In this document: positions 1 to 8,288 of the stretch, one piece after another
Layout: the number at the start of each line of letters is the position of its first letter
Numbering within the stretch: position 1 is the first letter of the stretch
NCBI GenBank assembly: GCA_964570865.1
Contig: CAZMZM010000002.1
Span: 34,601-98,600 of the forward strand
DNA from: WGAL01 sp964570865
GTDB lineage: Bacteria; Bacteroidota; Ignavibacteria; Ignavibacteriales; Melioribacteraceae
Length of the DNA stretch: 64,000 nucleotides
Direction of reading: 5' to 3'
Notes under the pieces: model-generated
Database searches by the model: none
What the model was told of the DNA's origin: nothing
What the model saw: only the letters and a program-made list of their open reading frames with translations
Made by a program: the position numbers and the translations under genes

Positions 1-2
1 AT

Positions 3-539
3 GAAGTAAAATTAATTAGATACAGAAACGGATTGCTTCATGGTTGGACATCGCGTCTCCACTATTTTTCCGATTGGATTTATGATTTGAGCCGTAGAAA
101 TATTTTGAAGGACGTTACCGAAGCAATTGGGGGAATTCCATATCGTAAAACAATAAATTTTATGAGTTCGCACCCCGAGGCTTATCCGATGCTTGCCGAA
201 AACAAAATGCGTATTGATTCAATACGACAAGTCGAGAAGAACATTTCTGCAAGAAGTTATTATTATATTCCGGAAAATTTAATTGAGCACTCTGAAACAA
301 AAATCAATTCCGGTGACATTTTGGGAATTACAACCGATATTAAAGGTTTGGATATTTCACATACGGCTATTGCTATCAGACTATCAGATAAAAGGATTCA
401 CCTTTTGCACGCTCCCAACGTCGGACAAAAGGTTCAAATATCAAAGCTGCCGCTCTCCGATTATATCAAAAGCCACAAACACCAGACAGGCATTATGGTT
501 GCGCGTCCTTTACCCGTAAATAGTACAATCAAAAAATAG
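3..539 (+). CDS. DUF1460 amidase-like protein, 5'-truncated by the window edge
   Basis: This is the C-terminal part of a DUF1460 (N-acetylmuramoyl-L-alanine amidase-like, NlpC/P60-related) protein. The frame is open from base 3 and already reads family sequence (RYRNGLLHGWTSRLHYFSDW), so the true start lies upstream of the window; the TTG at 33 is only an internal codon. Family marks seen are the RLHYFSDWI motif, the NFMSSHP motif, GDILGITT, the conserved GLDISHTAIAI segment with a likely catalytic His, and LLHAPNVG near the end. No signal peptide can be judged because the N-terminus is missing. The likely role is peptidoglycan or amide hydrolysis in the cell envelope, inferred from the family. 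The 3' end overlaps the convergent DUF5989 gene by 11 bp. Confidence 0.8.
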   Translation, partial: EVKLIRYRNGLLHGWTSRLHYFSDWIYDLSRRNILKDVTEAIGGIPYRKTINFMSSHPEAYPMLAENKMRIDSIRQVEKNISARSYYYIPENLIEHSETKINSGDILGITTDIKGLDISHTAIAIRLSDKRIHLLHAPNVGQKVQISKLPLSDYIKSHKHQTGIMVARPLPVNSTIKK

Positions 540-687
540 CATAGATAAAAGGAGCTAATGCGGAGCCTTGAGTTAAAATTATTAAACCGCCGAGCAATAT
601 CAAAAAGAGAATAATCGGGAAAAGCCACCATTTTTTTCTCACTTTCAAAAATTGCCAGAGTTCGCCAAATATAGATAATTTACTCAT
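529..687 (-). CDS. DUF5989-type small membrane protein (52 aa)
   Basis: A short gene encoding 52 residues that starts MSKLSIFGELWQFLKVRKKW and ends in a hydrophobic helix plus QGSALAPFIYAIF. This is the pattern of the DUF5989 family, tiny proteins found beside SxtJ and carbamoyltransferase genes. One transmembrane helix (about residues 21-40) is visible, preceded by a basic amphipathic stretch. It lies 9 bp downstream of the SxtJ-like gene on the same strand, as the third gene of that operon, and its tail overlaps the convergent amidase-like gene by 11 bp. The function is unknown. The conserved three-gene linkage suggests a membrane partner in the carbamoylation of an envelope or exported glycan. 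Confidence 0.8.
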   Translation of the reverse strand: MSKLSIFGELWQFLKVRKKWWLFPIILFLILLGGLIILTQGSALAPFIYAIF

Positions 688-696
688 TCTATTTCC

Positions 697-1113
697 TTAA
701 AATTGCCTTTCTGTCTCTTCTTTTGTATTTAATTCATCTTCACGCAATATCCAATAAGTTTCCTTATTCTTTTCGATTTTTCTATCGAGAAAATCTGTTC
801 CGAAAAGCTTGGCAATTAACCCCATTGGAGTAATTACCAAGTAGAATAATATTCCCAGAATTAACCGAGTGGAAAAATAACCTAAAACGACGGAAAATGC
901 CATCCATAATTTATGAATAGGAAGAAGCAGTTTGGGATAAAAGAATGCGGGAATAATTAGGAGAACTCCTGCAATTGCTAAGTAGTAATATGATTCTTTT
1001 TCAAAGTAGAATAATATTGCGGCAATTACTACGAAAATGCCTCCTATTAAAAACCCGAATTCACGTAATTTCTTTTTACTGCTGTTTATATTTTTCAATT
1101 CATCGAGTATCAA
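697..1113 (-). CDS. SxtJ-like membrane protein
   Basis: A 138-residue integral membrane protein with about three hydrophobic segments (roughly residues 19-37, 44-65 and 70-95). The conserved stretch PIHKLWMAFSVVLGYFSTRL and the following YLVITPMGLIAKLFG match the SxtJ family, named after a gene of the saxitoxin cluster but widespread beside NodU/CmcH carbamoyltransferases. The start is a TTG whose TTGA overlaps the stop of the upstream carbamoyltransferase by 4 bp, showing translational coupling. The biochemical role is not established. By context it is a membrane helper of the carbamoyltransferase. A charged C-terminal tail (EDELNTKEETERQF) follows the last helix. Confidence 0.82.
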   Translation of the reverse strand: MILDELKNINSSKKKLREFGFLIGGIFVVIAAILFYFEKESYYYLAIAGVLLIIPAFFYPKLLLPIHKLWMAFSVVLGYFSTRLILGILFYLVITPMGLIAKLFGTDFLDRKIEKNKETYWILREDELNTKEETERQF

Positions 1114-2930
1114 TCTAATTCAAACTCCTTTCTCCAGTCGGAATCGTTTTCCAGTGGATTCATTTCATCCTTATATAACAGATAGTTCCCAAGCGCAAGC
1201 ACGTCCATGTCGGTTCGCATAAAACAACGATAGGCATCCTCCGGTGTACAAACAATCGGCTCACCTCTCACATTAAAAGAAGTGTTTACAACAACGGCAG
1301 AACCATGTTTTTTATCGAACTCCGCTACCAACGAATAAAAACGGGGATTTGTTGTTTGGCTGATTGTTTGAATTCTTGCCGAATAATCAACGTGCGTAAC
1401 AGCGGGAATATCAGAACGTTTGACGTTTAGTTTTTTTATTCCGAAGTAACTTTTCTCTTCTTCGCTCATCGGAACTCTCCGCTCTTTTCGAACATCTGCA
1501 ACAAGAAGCATATACGGACTTGGGCGGTCGATTTCAAAATAATCGGAAACTTTATCTTCTAAAACTGCAGGAGCAAACGGACGAAAACTTTCACGGAATT
1601 TAATCTTCAAATTCATAACCGACTGCATCTTTGAAGAACGCGCATCTCCGATAATGGAACGGTTTCCAAGCGCTCGCGGACCGAATTCCATTCGTCCTTG
1701 AAACCATCCGATTACATTTTCACTGTTCAGCAGATCAGCGCATTTATTATATAAATCTTCGTCGGAAAGCTTGTGCCCCTTTATATTATTGGACTTAAGG
1801 AATTGCTCGATTTGATTTACGGAAAATTCCGGTCCTAAGTATGAGCCTTTTTGAAAGTCGGTTTTATTATCCGCCTCTCTCGGGTTATTAAAATATTGGT
1901 ACCAGGTAAACAGTGCGGCACCCAAAGCCCCGCCGGCATCACCGGCAGCAGGCTGAATCCAAATATCATCAAAAATATTTTCGCGTAAAATTTTACCGTT
2001 TGCCACACAATTAAGTGCAACACCGCCGGCTAACGCCAAATATTTTTCTCCTGTAACTTTTTTGATATGCTTTGCCATCTTTATCATTGCAATTTCAGTT
2101 ACATCTTGAACCGAACGCGCTAAGTCCATTTCACGCTGAGTTAATTCCGATTCCGGCTTACGGGGTTCACCTCCGAAGAGCTTATTGAATTTCTCGTTGG
2201 TCATCGTAAGTCCGGCTACAAAATTAAAATATTCCATGTTTAACTTAAAAGAACCGTCATCCTTTAAATCAATCAGATTGTTAAGAATTAAATCAACATA
2301 CTTAGGTTCGCCGTATGGTGCCAAACCCATTACTTTGTATTCTCCGCTGTTAACTTTAAATCCTGTATAATATGTAAATGCCGAATAAAGCAATCCGATT
2401 GAATGCGGAAACTTGATTTCACCAAGGAGAGAAATATTGTTACCTTTTCCAACTCCGTAACTTGTAGTAGTCCACTCCCCTACTCCGTCAATAGTAAGAA
2501 ATGCCGCATTCCGAAAAGGAGATGCGAAAAAGGCTGAAGCTGCGTGGGACTGGTGATGCTCGGGAAATAAAATTAATCCGTCGTAATCCAATTCATTTTT
2601 AATAAACTCTTTCATCCAGAGTTTTTCCTTTATCCAAAGAGGCATTGCTTTAACAAAAGATTTAATCCCTGCCGGAGCGTATGCCAAATATGATTCGAGC
2701 AAACGCTCAAACTTTAGAAAAGGTTTGTCGTAAAAAGCGACTGCATCCAAATCACCGGAGGAAATTCCGGCTGAATCCAGACAATATTGGATTGCGTTCT
2801 TTGGAAAACGATGATCATGTTTTTTACGTGAAAATCGTTCTTCCTGAACTGCGGAAACAATTTCCCCGTCCCTTACCAAACAAGCTGCGCTGTCGTGATA
2901 AAACGCTGATATTCCTAAAATATTTTTCAA
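1110..2930 (-). CDS. NodU/CmcH-family carbamoyltransferase
   Basis: A 606-residue O-carbamoyltransferase of the NodU/CmcH/TobZ family, which moves a carbamoyl group from carbamoyl phosphate, via carbamoyl-AMP, to a hydroxyl of a sugar or other acceptor. The N-terminal TsaD/Kae1-like half starts ILGISAFYHDSAACLV and carries the metal-binding HHQSHAASAFF motif near residue 125. The C-terminal half (from about residue 390) carries WFQGRMEFGPRALGNRSI and the NVRGEPIV segment typical of Carbam_trans_C. No signal peptide is present, so it is cytoplasmic. It is the first gene of an operon with SxtJ- and DUF5989-like genes. The acceptor cannot be told from sequence; a surface polysaccharide is plausible. 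It is divergent from the amylase gene, with 49 bp between. Confidence 0.93.
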   Translation of the reverse strand: MKNILGISAFYHDSAACLVRDGEIVSAVQEERFSRKKHDHRFPKNAIQYCLDSAGISSGDLDAVAFYDKPFLKFERLLESYLAYAPAGIKSFVKAMPLWIKEKLWMKEFIKNELDYDGLILFPEHHQSHAASAFFASPFRNAAFLTIDGVGEWTTTSYGVGKGNNISLLGEIKFPHSIGLLYSAFTYYTGFKVNSGEYKVMGLAPYGEPKYVDLILNNLIDLKDDGSFKLNMEYFNFVAGLTMTNEKFNKLFGGEPRKPESELTQREMDLARSVQDVTEIAMIKMAKHIKKVTGEKYLALAGGVALNCVANGKILRENIFDDIWIQPAAGDAGGALGAALFTWYQYFNNPREADNKTDFQKGSYLGPEFSVNQIEQFLKSNNIKGHKLSDEDLYNKCADLLNSENVIGWFQGRMEFGPRALGNRSIIGDARSSKMQSVMNLKIKFRESFRPFAPAVLEDKVSDYFEIDRPSPYMLLVADVRKERRVPMSEEEKSYFGIKKLNVKRSDIPAVTHVDYSARIQTISQTTNPRFYSLVAEFDKKHGSAVVVNTSFNVRGEPIVCTPEDAYRCFMRTDMDVLALGNYLLYKDEMNPLENDSDWRKEFELD

Positions 2931-2979
2931 ATCGATAGAAAACCGTATCTTTAAAAATTAAATCATAAAATATACAAAT

Positions 2980-4812
2980 ATGCGAAAAAACAAGACGAAT
3001 TATTTACTTCCGGTTGTTGTAGCGATTCTAATTACCACCACTATACTTTCTGCTCAAGAACGAGTTCCTGATTGGACAAAATCGGCGGTATGGTATCAAA
3101 TATTTCCCGAAAGATTTTGCAACGGCGATAGTACGAACGATCCGACTCCGGAAGATATGAAAGGCGGTTGGCCTTACGATATTCCGGAAGGGTGGCAGAT
3201 TAGCAACTGGCAAGGGGATTGGTACGAGTTGCAATCGTGGGAAAAAGCAGACGGTCACGATTTTTATTGGAATGCCGGAACAAGAAGATACGGCGGTGAT
3301 TTACAAGGAATAATAAAGAAACTCGGATATTTACAAACGCTTGGAATTAATGCTATTTATCTCAATCCCCTTTTTGAATCTCCTTCGCTCCATAAGTATG
3401 ATGCAACAATGTACAGACACATAGACAATAATTTCGGGCCAAATCCAAAATCGGATAAACTAATTTGGGAAAGGGAAGAACCCGATAAACCTGCAACTTG
3501 GCGCTGGACTTCTGCCGATTCACTTTTTCTGAAACTGATTAAGGAAGCGCACAATCTAGGAATTAAGGTAATAATAGACGGCGTTTTTAATCATGTCGGT
3601 AAAACTTTTTGGGCATTTCAGGATGTCGTTAAAAATCAGCAAAAGTCCAAATATAAAGATTGGTTTATAATAAAAAGTTGGGACAACCCAAATACGAAAA
3701 GAAACGAGTTCCAATATTCCGGATGGTATGGAGTACCCGATTTACCCGAAATACGAGAAGATGCAAACGGATTGGTGGAGGGCCCACGCGAGCATATTCA
3801 CAACATAGTTAAACGGTGGGGAGATCCGAACGGAGACGGGAATCCGGAAGACGGAATTGACGGATGGAGACTTGATGTAGCGGACATGGTAAATATTAAC
3901 TTCTGGAAAGATTTCAGAAAATGGGTTAAGGAAATTAATCCGGATGCATATATAACCGGAGAAATTTGGTGGGAAGATTGGAATAGAAACAAAATTTACA
4001 ACGCTTCACCTTGGCTGCAGGGAGACGCATTTGATGGTGTAATGAACTACAGATTTGCCCGAGCTGTTAAACGATTTGTTGCCGATAAAAAATTGCAAGT
4101 TGATGCAGCAGGTTTTATTGACTCCCTTAATAATCAGTATCGGGATTACAATCGCGAAAACTTGCAGGCACTGATGAATATGCTGGACAGCCACGATACC
4201 GAACGCTTAGCTTCGTTGATAGTTAATCCCGACCATCTCTATGACCATTATGCAAATCCGCAGCAGAATCAAAATTGGCTTGTACGCAAACCTAATAAAG
4301 TTGAGAGAGAAAAACAGAAATTAATGGTAGCTCTGCAGATGACTTTGCCGGGTGCTCCCGTTATTTATTACGGTGATGAAGCCGGTATATGGGGAGGCGA
4401 CGATCCTGACGATAGAAAACCTATGGTTTGGCCTGAAATGAAATTCGCAGATGAAACTCATCATCCTCTGGGAAAATACCGCGAAAGAGACAAAGTTCAA
4501 TTTGATTCCTCTTTATTTAACTTCTACCGCAAATTGGTTAGTATAAGAAAATCGAACAAAGCGCTAAGTACGGGTGAAATAAATTTTATAAAATTATCAA
4601 GCAATCGTTTTGTACTTGCTTTCAAACGTAAATTGAACAATGATTCATTAATTGTGCTTTCCAATAATAATAGCAAATCCGTTAATGTTAGTTTTTATCC
4701 GCAATATCGTAAAAGTACTTTTGTCGATTTAATTTCAAATAATAAATTTGGGATTAAAAACGGACAAATTATTTTAATAATGAGACCATATCAGACAATT
4801 ATTCTAAAGTAG
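2980..4812 (+). CDS. Secreted GH13 alpha-amylase family glycosidase
   Basis: A 610-residue glycoside hydrolase family 13 enzyme with an N-terminal signal peptide (hydrophobic core VVVAILITTTILSA, then QERVPDW). The four GH13 regions are all present: DGVFNHVG near residue 200, DGWRLDVADM with nucleophile Asp299, ITGEIWWED with acid/base Glu328, and LDSHDTERL with Asp406. The N-terminal VWYQIFPERFCNGD motif is that of cyclomaltodextrinase/neopullulanase-like enzymes. A C-terminal beta domain ends the protein. It should hydrolyse alpha-1,4-glucans or maltodextrins outside the cytoplasm; the exact substrate cannot be told. It heads a run of three same-strand genes: the next starts 8 bp after it. 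All catalytic residues are intact. Confidence 0.93.
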   Translation: MRKNKTNYLLPVVVAILITTTILSAQERVPDWTKSAVWYQIFPERFCNGDSTNDPTPEDMKGGWPYDIPEGWQISNWQGDWYELQSWEKADGHDFYWNAGTRRYGGDLQGIIKKLGYLQTLGINAIYLNPLFESPSLHKYDATMYRHIDNNFGPNPKSDKLIWEREEPDKPATWRWTSADSLFLKLIKEAHNLGIKVIIDGVFNHVGKTFWAFQDVVKNQQKSKYKDWFIIKSWDNPNTKRNEFQYSGWYGVPDLPEIREDANGLVEGPREHIHNIVKRWGDPNGDGNPEDGIDGWRLDVADMVNINFWKDFRKWVKEINPDAYITGEIWWEDWNRNKIYNASPWLQGDAFDGVMNYRFARAVKRFVADKKLQVDAAGFIDSLNNQYRDYNRENLQALMNMLDSHDTERLASLIVNPDHLYDHYANPQQNQNWLVRKPNKVEREKQKLMVALQMTLPGAPVIYYGDEAGIWGGDDPDDRKPMVWPEMKFADETHHPLGKYRERDKVQFDSSLFNFYRKLVSIRKSNKALSTGEINFIKLSSNRFVLAFKRKLNNDSLIVLSNNNSKSVNVSFYPQYRKSTFVDLISNNKFGIKNGQIILIMRPYQTIILK

Positions 4813-4819
4813 TTATATT

Positions 4820-6751
4820 ATGACTAAAAAAAATATCACGGATAAAAATAACTTACAAGCAGAACCGAAAAAGATTTTTTATGTCGTTTTGGTTTTACTC
4901 CCGATTATTTTTCTAATCGCTTTTGAACTGATTTTAAGGGCTGTAGATTACGGCTATAATACGGATGTGTTTATTGAAGTTGCTCCCGGCTACTACGGTT
5001 CAAATCCCAAACTTGCGAAAAAATATTTTCATAACGTTAAATCTGTTCCGAATACAATAAATGACGTATTCAAAATCGAAAAACCTAAAAATGGTTTCCG
5101 AGTTTTTGTATTAGGCGGCAGCAGCGGAGCCGGTTATCCTTACATGCCGCTCGGTTCATTTTCGCGATACGTGAGAAAAAGGCTTGAATTGGTTTATCCC
5201 AAAAATGAAATTGAAGTAGTAAACTTGAGCATGACAGCCGTTAACAGCTATACAATAAAGGATGTTTTACCTTCTGTGCTTGAACAGAAACCGGACTTAA
5301 TTTTGATTTACGCAGGACACAACGAATACTACGGAGCGCTCGGTGTGGGTTCAATGGAAAACCTCGGCTCAAACATTTGGTTGGTAAATCTATCGGTTAA
5401 ACTCGAACAATTTAAAACTTATCAATTCATCAGAAACGTAATTAAATATTTGGTTAAGAAATTGGGGAAAAATGAGCGCCCTTCAAACGGAACTTTAATG
5501 TCGAGAATGGCGGAAAAGAAAAAAATCCCTTATCAATCCGATATTTTCAATGCCGGAATTGAACAGTTTAAAGAGAATATGTCCGATGTATTGGAGGAAA
5601 TTCACGATGCAGGGGTACCGGTACTATTTTCCACATTGGGAAGCAACCTTATGGGCTTAAGTCCTTTTATTTCCGAGCCGTATAAAAATTTTCCCGATGC
5701 TAAAATCATATTTAAAGATGCTACCGAAGACTTTAAGAACGGTAATTTACAAAAGGCTGCAAAAGAGTATCGCTACGCAAAAGATCTGGACATGCTTCGA
5801 TTTCGAGCTCCCGAGAAAATAAATTCCGTAATTGAAAATCTCTCCGAAAAATACGGAGCTATTTTAGTCAATTCCGATTCGGCTTTGAATAAAGCGAGTA
5901 AAACCGGAATAATCGGAAATGACCTAATGGTTGATCATCTTCACCCAACCCTGCGCGGCTATCAGATAATCGGTAAAACATTTTATGAAGCAATGGAGAA
6001 AAATCATCTTCTTCCCAATGGACTTCACAGAGGATTAAACAATTACCAACAAGACAGTTTAACAATTGCCCAGTTTCCATTCTCGTCTTTCGATTCAACA
6101 ATAGCAGCATTTAAAATTAAGTTGCTTAAAGATGATTGGCCCTTTATCAACCCGATAAAGAAAACCCCGCCAGATAAATTGCTCCCCCGCAAAAATTATC
6201 TTGATTCGCTGGCATACGATTTTGTAATGGCAAAAATCGACTGGGAAAAAGCGGAGAGATATGCTGCCGATTACTTTTTTGCTCACAAGCAATACGACAA
6301 GTATGTTAAGCAAATGAACATTCTTATTTCGCAGTTTCCGATAATTTTAAGCTATTATAAATTTGCAGCTGAAAAACTAATAGAAGCTGAGCAATACGAT
6401 GCCGCGTATGACTTCGTGCTCAGAAAATTCAGAATTGGGAAGGATTATTTCTCATCAAAGTGGCTGGGTATAATTAATTTATCGCGGGGCAAAATTTATG
6501 CTTCGATATACTATCTAAAACTTAGTACTAAATTTAAAGAAAACGATCCACAGGTTTACTACAACCTTGCCGGAGCTTACACAAAAAGACATGATTACAA
6601 ACACGCTTTGGATAATGCCAAACTTGCGCTTAAGTACAATCCTAAATATAAACAAGCTGAAACATTAAAAAGTCAGCTGGAGAAAATACTGAAAACAATC
6701 AAACCGCAAACAATAAAAATTACGCCGAAAGGAAAAAGTAATGATAAATAA
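4820..6751 (+). CDS. Membrane-anchored SGNH/GDSL hydrolase-like protein with TPRs
   Basis: A 643-residue protein with a signal anchor or single transmembrane helix at about residues 17-37, an SGNH-type domain and C-terminal tetratricopeptide repeats. The SGNH blocks are readable: VFVLGGSSGAGY with the probable nucleophile Ser at 101 or 102, IYAGHNEYYG (oxyanion Gly/Asn), and DHLHPTLRGY with Asp372 and His375. TPR-like helices occupy about residues 460-630 (for example VYYNLAGAYTKRHDYKHALD). The family contains esterases and acyl- or deacylases acting on glycans. The substrate is unknown. It is 8 bp after the amylase gene and overlaps the following phosphatase gene by 11 bp, so the three are probably co-transcribed. 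Confidence 0.82.
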   Translation: MTKKNITDKNNLQAEPKKIFYVVLVLLPIIFLIAFELILRAVDYGYNTDVFIEVAPGYYGSNPKLAKKYFHNVKSVPNTINDVFKIEKPKNGFRVFVLGGSSGAGYPYMPLGSFSRYVRKRLELVYPKNEIEVVNLSMTAVNSYTIKDVLPSVLEQKPDLILIYAGHNEYYGALGVGSMENLGSNIWLVNLSVKLEQFKTYQFIRNVIKYLVKKLGKNERPSNGTLMSRMAEKKKIPYQSDIFNAGIEQFKENMSDVLEEIHDAGVPVLFSTLGSNLMGLSPFISEPYKNFPDAKIIFKDATEDFKNGNLQKAAKEYRYAKDLDMLRFRAPEKINSVIENLSEKYGAILVNSDSALNKASKTGIIGNDLMVDHLHPTLRGYQIIGKTFYEAMEKNHLLPNGLHRGLNNYQQDSLTIAQFPFSSFDSTIAAFKIKLLKDDWPFINPIKKTPPDKLLPRKNYLDSLAYDFVMAKIDWEKAERYAADYFFAHKQYDKYVKQMNILISQFPIILSYYKFAAEKLIEAEQYDAAYDFVLRKFRIGKDYFSSKWLGIINLSRGKIYASIYYLKLSTKFKENDPQVYYNLAGAYTKRHDYKHALDNAKLALKYNPKYKQAETLKSQLEKILKTIKPQTIKITPKGKSNDK

Positions 6752-7508
6752 AATTATTGAAATTTCTAAGGAAGCCGGAACTATTATTAAAGATGGATTT
6801 GGAACAAATTTTGAAATTGAATACAAAGGAAGCTCATCAAATCTTGTAACCGAGATTGATAAAAAATCGGAGACATTAATATTAAATTACATCTCCAAGG
6901 AGTTTCCTCGGCATTCCGTTTTGTCTGAAGAAAACGGGAAAAGAATGCGCGATTCGGAATACATTTGGGTTATTGACCCGCTGGACGGAACAACAAATTT
7001 TGCTCACGGATTACCGATTTTCTCAGTATCGATTGCAGTTATGAAAAATGGTGAAACTTGCTGCGGCGCTGTTTACGATGTGATGCGCGATGTGATTTAT
7101 AGTGCAGAAACCAATTCCGGCGCATTTATGAACGGGAAACGAATTAAAGTTAATTCAATCGAAAATTTCGAAGAGTCCGTACTGGTTACAGGCTTTCCGT
7201 ATGATATTCAGAACAATCCGTTTAACGCAGTTCAAAAATTCGAAGCATTTTTGCTCAAGGCACGCGCCGTCAGAAGATTGGGTTCTGCTGCACTTGATTT
7301 TTGCTATGTTGCCAGTGGAGTATTTTCCGGATTTTGGGAAGTTAAACTTAGTCCGTGGGATTTTGCCGCAGGGGACTTGATTGTAAGGGAAGCCGGAGGA
7401 ATTGTTACAGACTTGGAAGGAAAAAATCTGACGATTAACTCATCGCAGATTCTTGCTACAAATGGAATTTTACATCAAAAAATGTTAGAGATATTAAGAA
7501 AAACTTAA
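6741..7508 (+). CDS. suhB: Inositol-1-monophosphatase family protein
   Basis: A 255-residue Mg-dependent phosphatase of the inositol monophosphatase (SuhB/FIG) superfamily. Seen motifs are EENG near residue 67, the metal-binding IDPLDGTTNF (Asp79, Asp82), and the C-terminal SPWDFAAGDLIVREAGG with Asp207. The length fits bacterial IMPases. It dephosphorylates inositol-1-phosphate or related sugar phosphates such as glycerol phosphate or histidinol phosphate; sequence alone does not decide which. The start lies inside the 3' end of the SGNH gene (11 bp overlap). The 3' end is overlapped by a small convergent gene. Confidence 0.9.
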   Translation: MINKIIEISKEAGTIIKDGFGTNFEIEYKGSSSNLVTEIDKKSETLILNYISKEFPRHSVLSEENGKRMRDSEYIWVIDPLDGTTNFAHGLPIFSVSIAVMKNGETCCGAVYDVMRDVIYSAETNSGAFMNGKRIKVNSIENFEESVLVTGFPYDIQNNPFNAVQKFEAFLLKARAVRRLGSAALDFCYVASGVFSGFWEVKLSPWDFAAGDLIVREAGGIVTDLEGKNLTINSSQILATNGILHQKMLEILRKT

Positions 7509-7673
7509 TCTTTTTTTCAAAACATTCTTAATAATTTTAAGACGTGTGATTGCCATTAGCGTAAGTAAATTCCTTCTTTTTGAAACAAACTTAATCTTTG
7601 TTTCTTCCATGTTAGCTTCAACAAGAAACTGACCGTTACAGTCGGGATAAATGGAAACGATAATATTTTTCAT
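7494..7673 (-). CDS. Small conserved-looking hypothetical protein (59 aa)
   Basis: An open frame of 59 codons starting MKNIIVSIYPDCNGQFLVEA and ending in a basic tail (KKRLSFS). The ATG is preceded by a purine-rich AAGAGG at a suitable distance, which favours real translation. No domain is recognised. The N-terminal half looks like a small beta sheet with a single Cys, and the second half like a basic helix. It overlaps the 3' end of the convergent phosphatase gene by 15 bp. The function is unknown, and it could still be spurious. Confidence 0.5.
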   Translation of the reverse strand: MKNIIVSIYPDCNGQFLVEANMEETKIKFVSKRRNLLTLMAITRLKIIKNVLKKRLSFS

Positions 7674-7868
7674 GATTACCTCTTAAAATTGTACCTATTA
7701 TAATTATCGATACTTTTATAAGAATGTTTAGTCAAAAATCGGGAATTATTTCTTTTTTTAATCTGAAACTTTTTACCCTGCATGTAATCTAATCTTTTTG
7801 ATATATTTTGTTTTGGGAGATTATCTTACTTTGTGAAACAAAATTATTTTAATTAGGAAGGAACAATT

Positions 7869-8084
7869 TTGAATAAACAATTATTAATAAAACGAATATT
7901 ACCAGTATTACTTGGAATGATTGCCGGATATACTTATTATTACTTTATCGGATGCAATAACGGTCATTGCATGATACAAAGTAATCCCTATTTATCACTA
8001 CTTTATGGCGGTGCAATAGGATTAATATTTGCAATTCCCTCCAAGAAAAAAGTTAAGGAGAATGTAAATGGAGAAGATAACTAA
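7869..8084 (+). CDS. DUF6132-like small membrane protein
   Basis: A 71-residue membrane protein with two hydrophobic helices (about residues 9-27 and 40-56) separated by a short loop holding two cysteines (FIGCNNGHCMI). This is the pattern of DUF6132 proteins. The start is a TTG with a strong AGGAAGGA ribosome site directly upstream. The 3' end overlaps the next gene by 17 bp. With the DUF1858 and TlpA-like genes that follow it forms a compact operon. The paired Cys facing the periplasm, together with the neighbours, suggests a role in thiol-disulfide exchange or sulfur handling. That is inference, not proof. Confidence 0.75.
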   Translation: MNKQLLIKRILPVLLGMIAGYTYYYFIGCNNGHCMIQSNPYLSLLYGGAIGLIFAIPSKKKVKENVNGEDN

Positions 8085-8280
8085 AGATATTGAAATTGAA
8101 GATTTAGTTGATTTGCTTCCGGACTCGGTAACATATTTAATGGAACAAGGAATTAGATGTTTGAGATGCGGTGAACCTATTTGGGGAACTCTTGAATCCG
8201 CTGCACAAGAAAAAGGATTTAACGACGATGATATAATAAAATTCGTATCCGATTTAAATAAAATGCTCGAAAAAAATTAG
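8068..8280 (+). CDS. DUF1858 redox-disulfide domain protein
   Basis: A 70-residue protein made of one DUF1858 domain, the small helical fold annotated as hybrid-cluster-protein-associated redox disulfide domain. It carries the family CxxC-type pair at Cys31 and Cys34 (GIRCLRCGEP), preceded by the helix DLVDLLPDSVTYLMEQ. No signal peptide is seen, so it is cytoplasmic. It is the middle gene of the DUF6132-DUF1858-TlpA operon, 8 bp before the thioredoxin-like gene. It probably serves as a small dithiol carrier or sensor; the partner is not known from sequence. Confidence 0.85.
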   Translation: MEKITKDIEIEDLVDLLPDSVTYLMEQGIRCLRCGEPIWGTLESAAQEKGFNDDDIIKFVSDLNKMLEKN

Positions 8281-8288
8281 GAGTAAGA

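Noticed and set aside
1037..1222. A 61-codon + frame over the carbamoyltransferase/SxtJ junction
   Set aside because: It lies wholly opposite two well-supported genes and shows no family resemblance or ribosome site.
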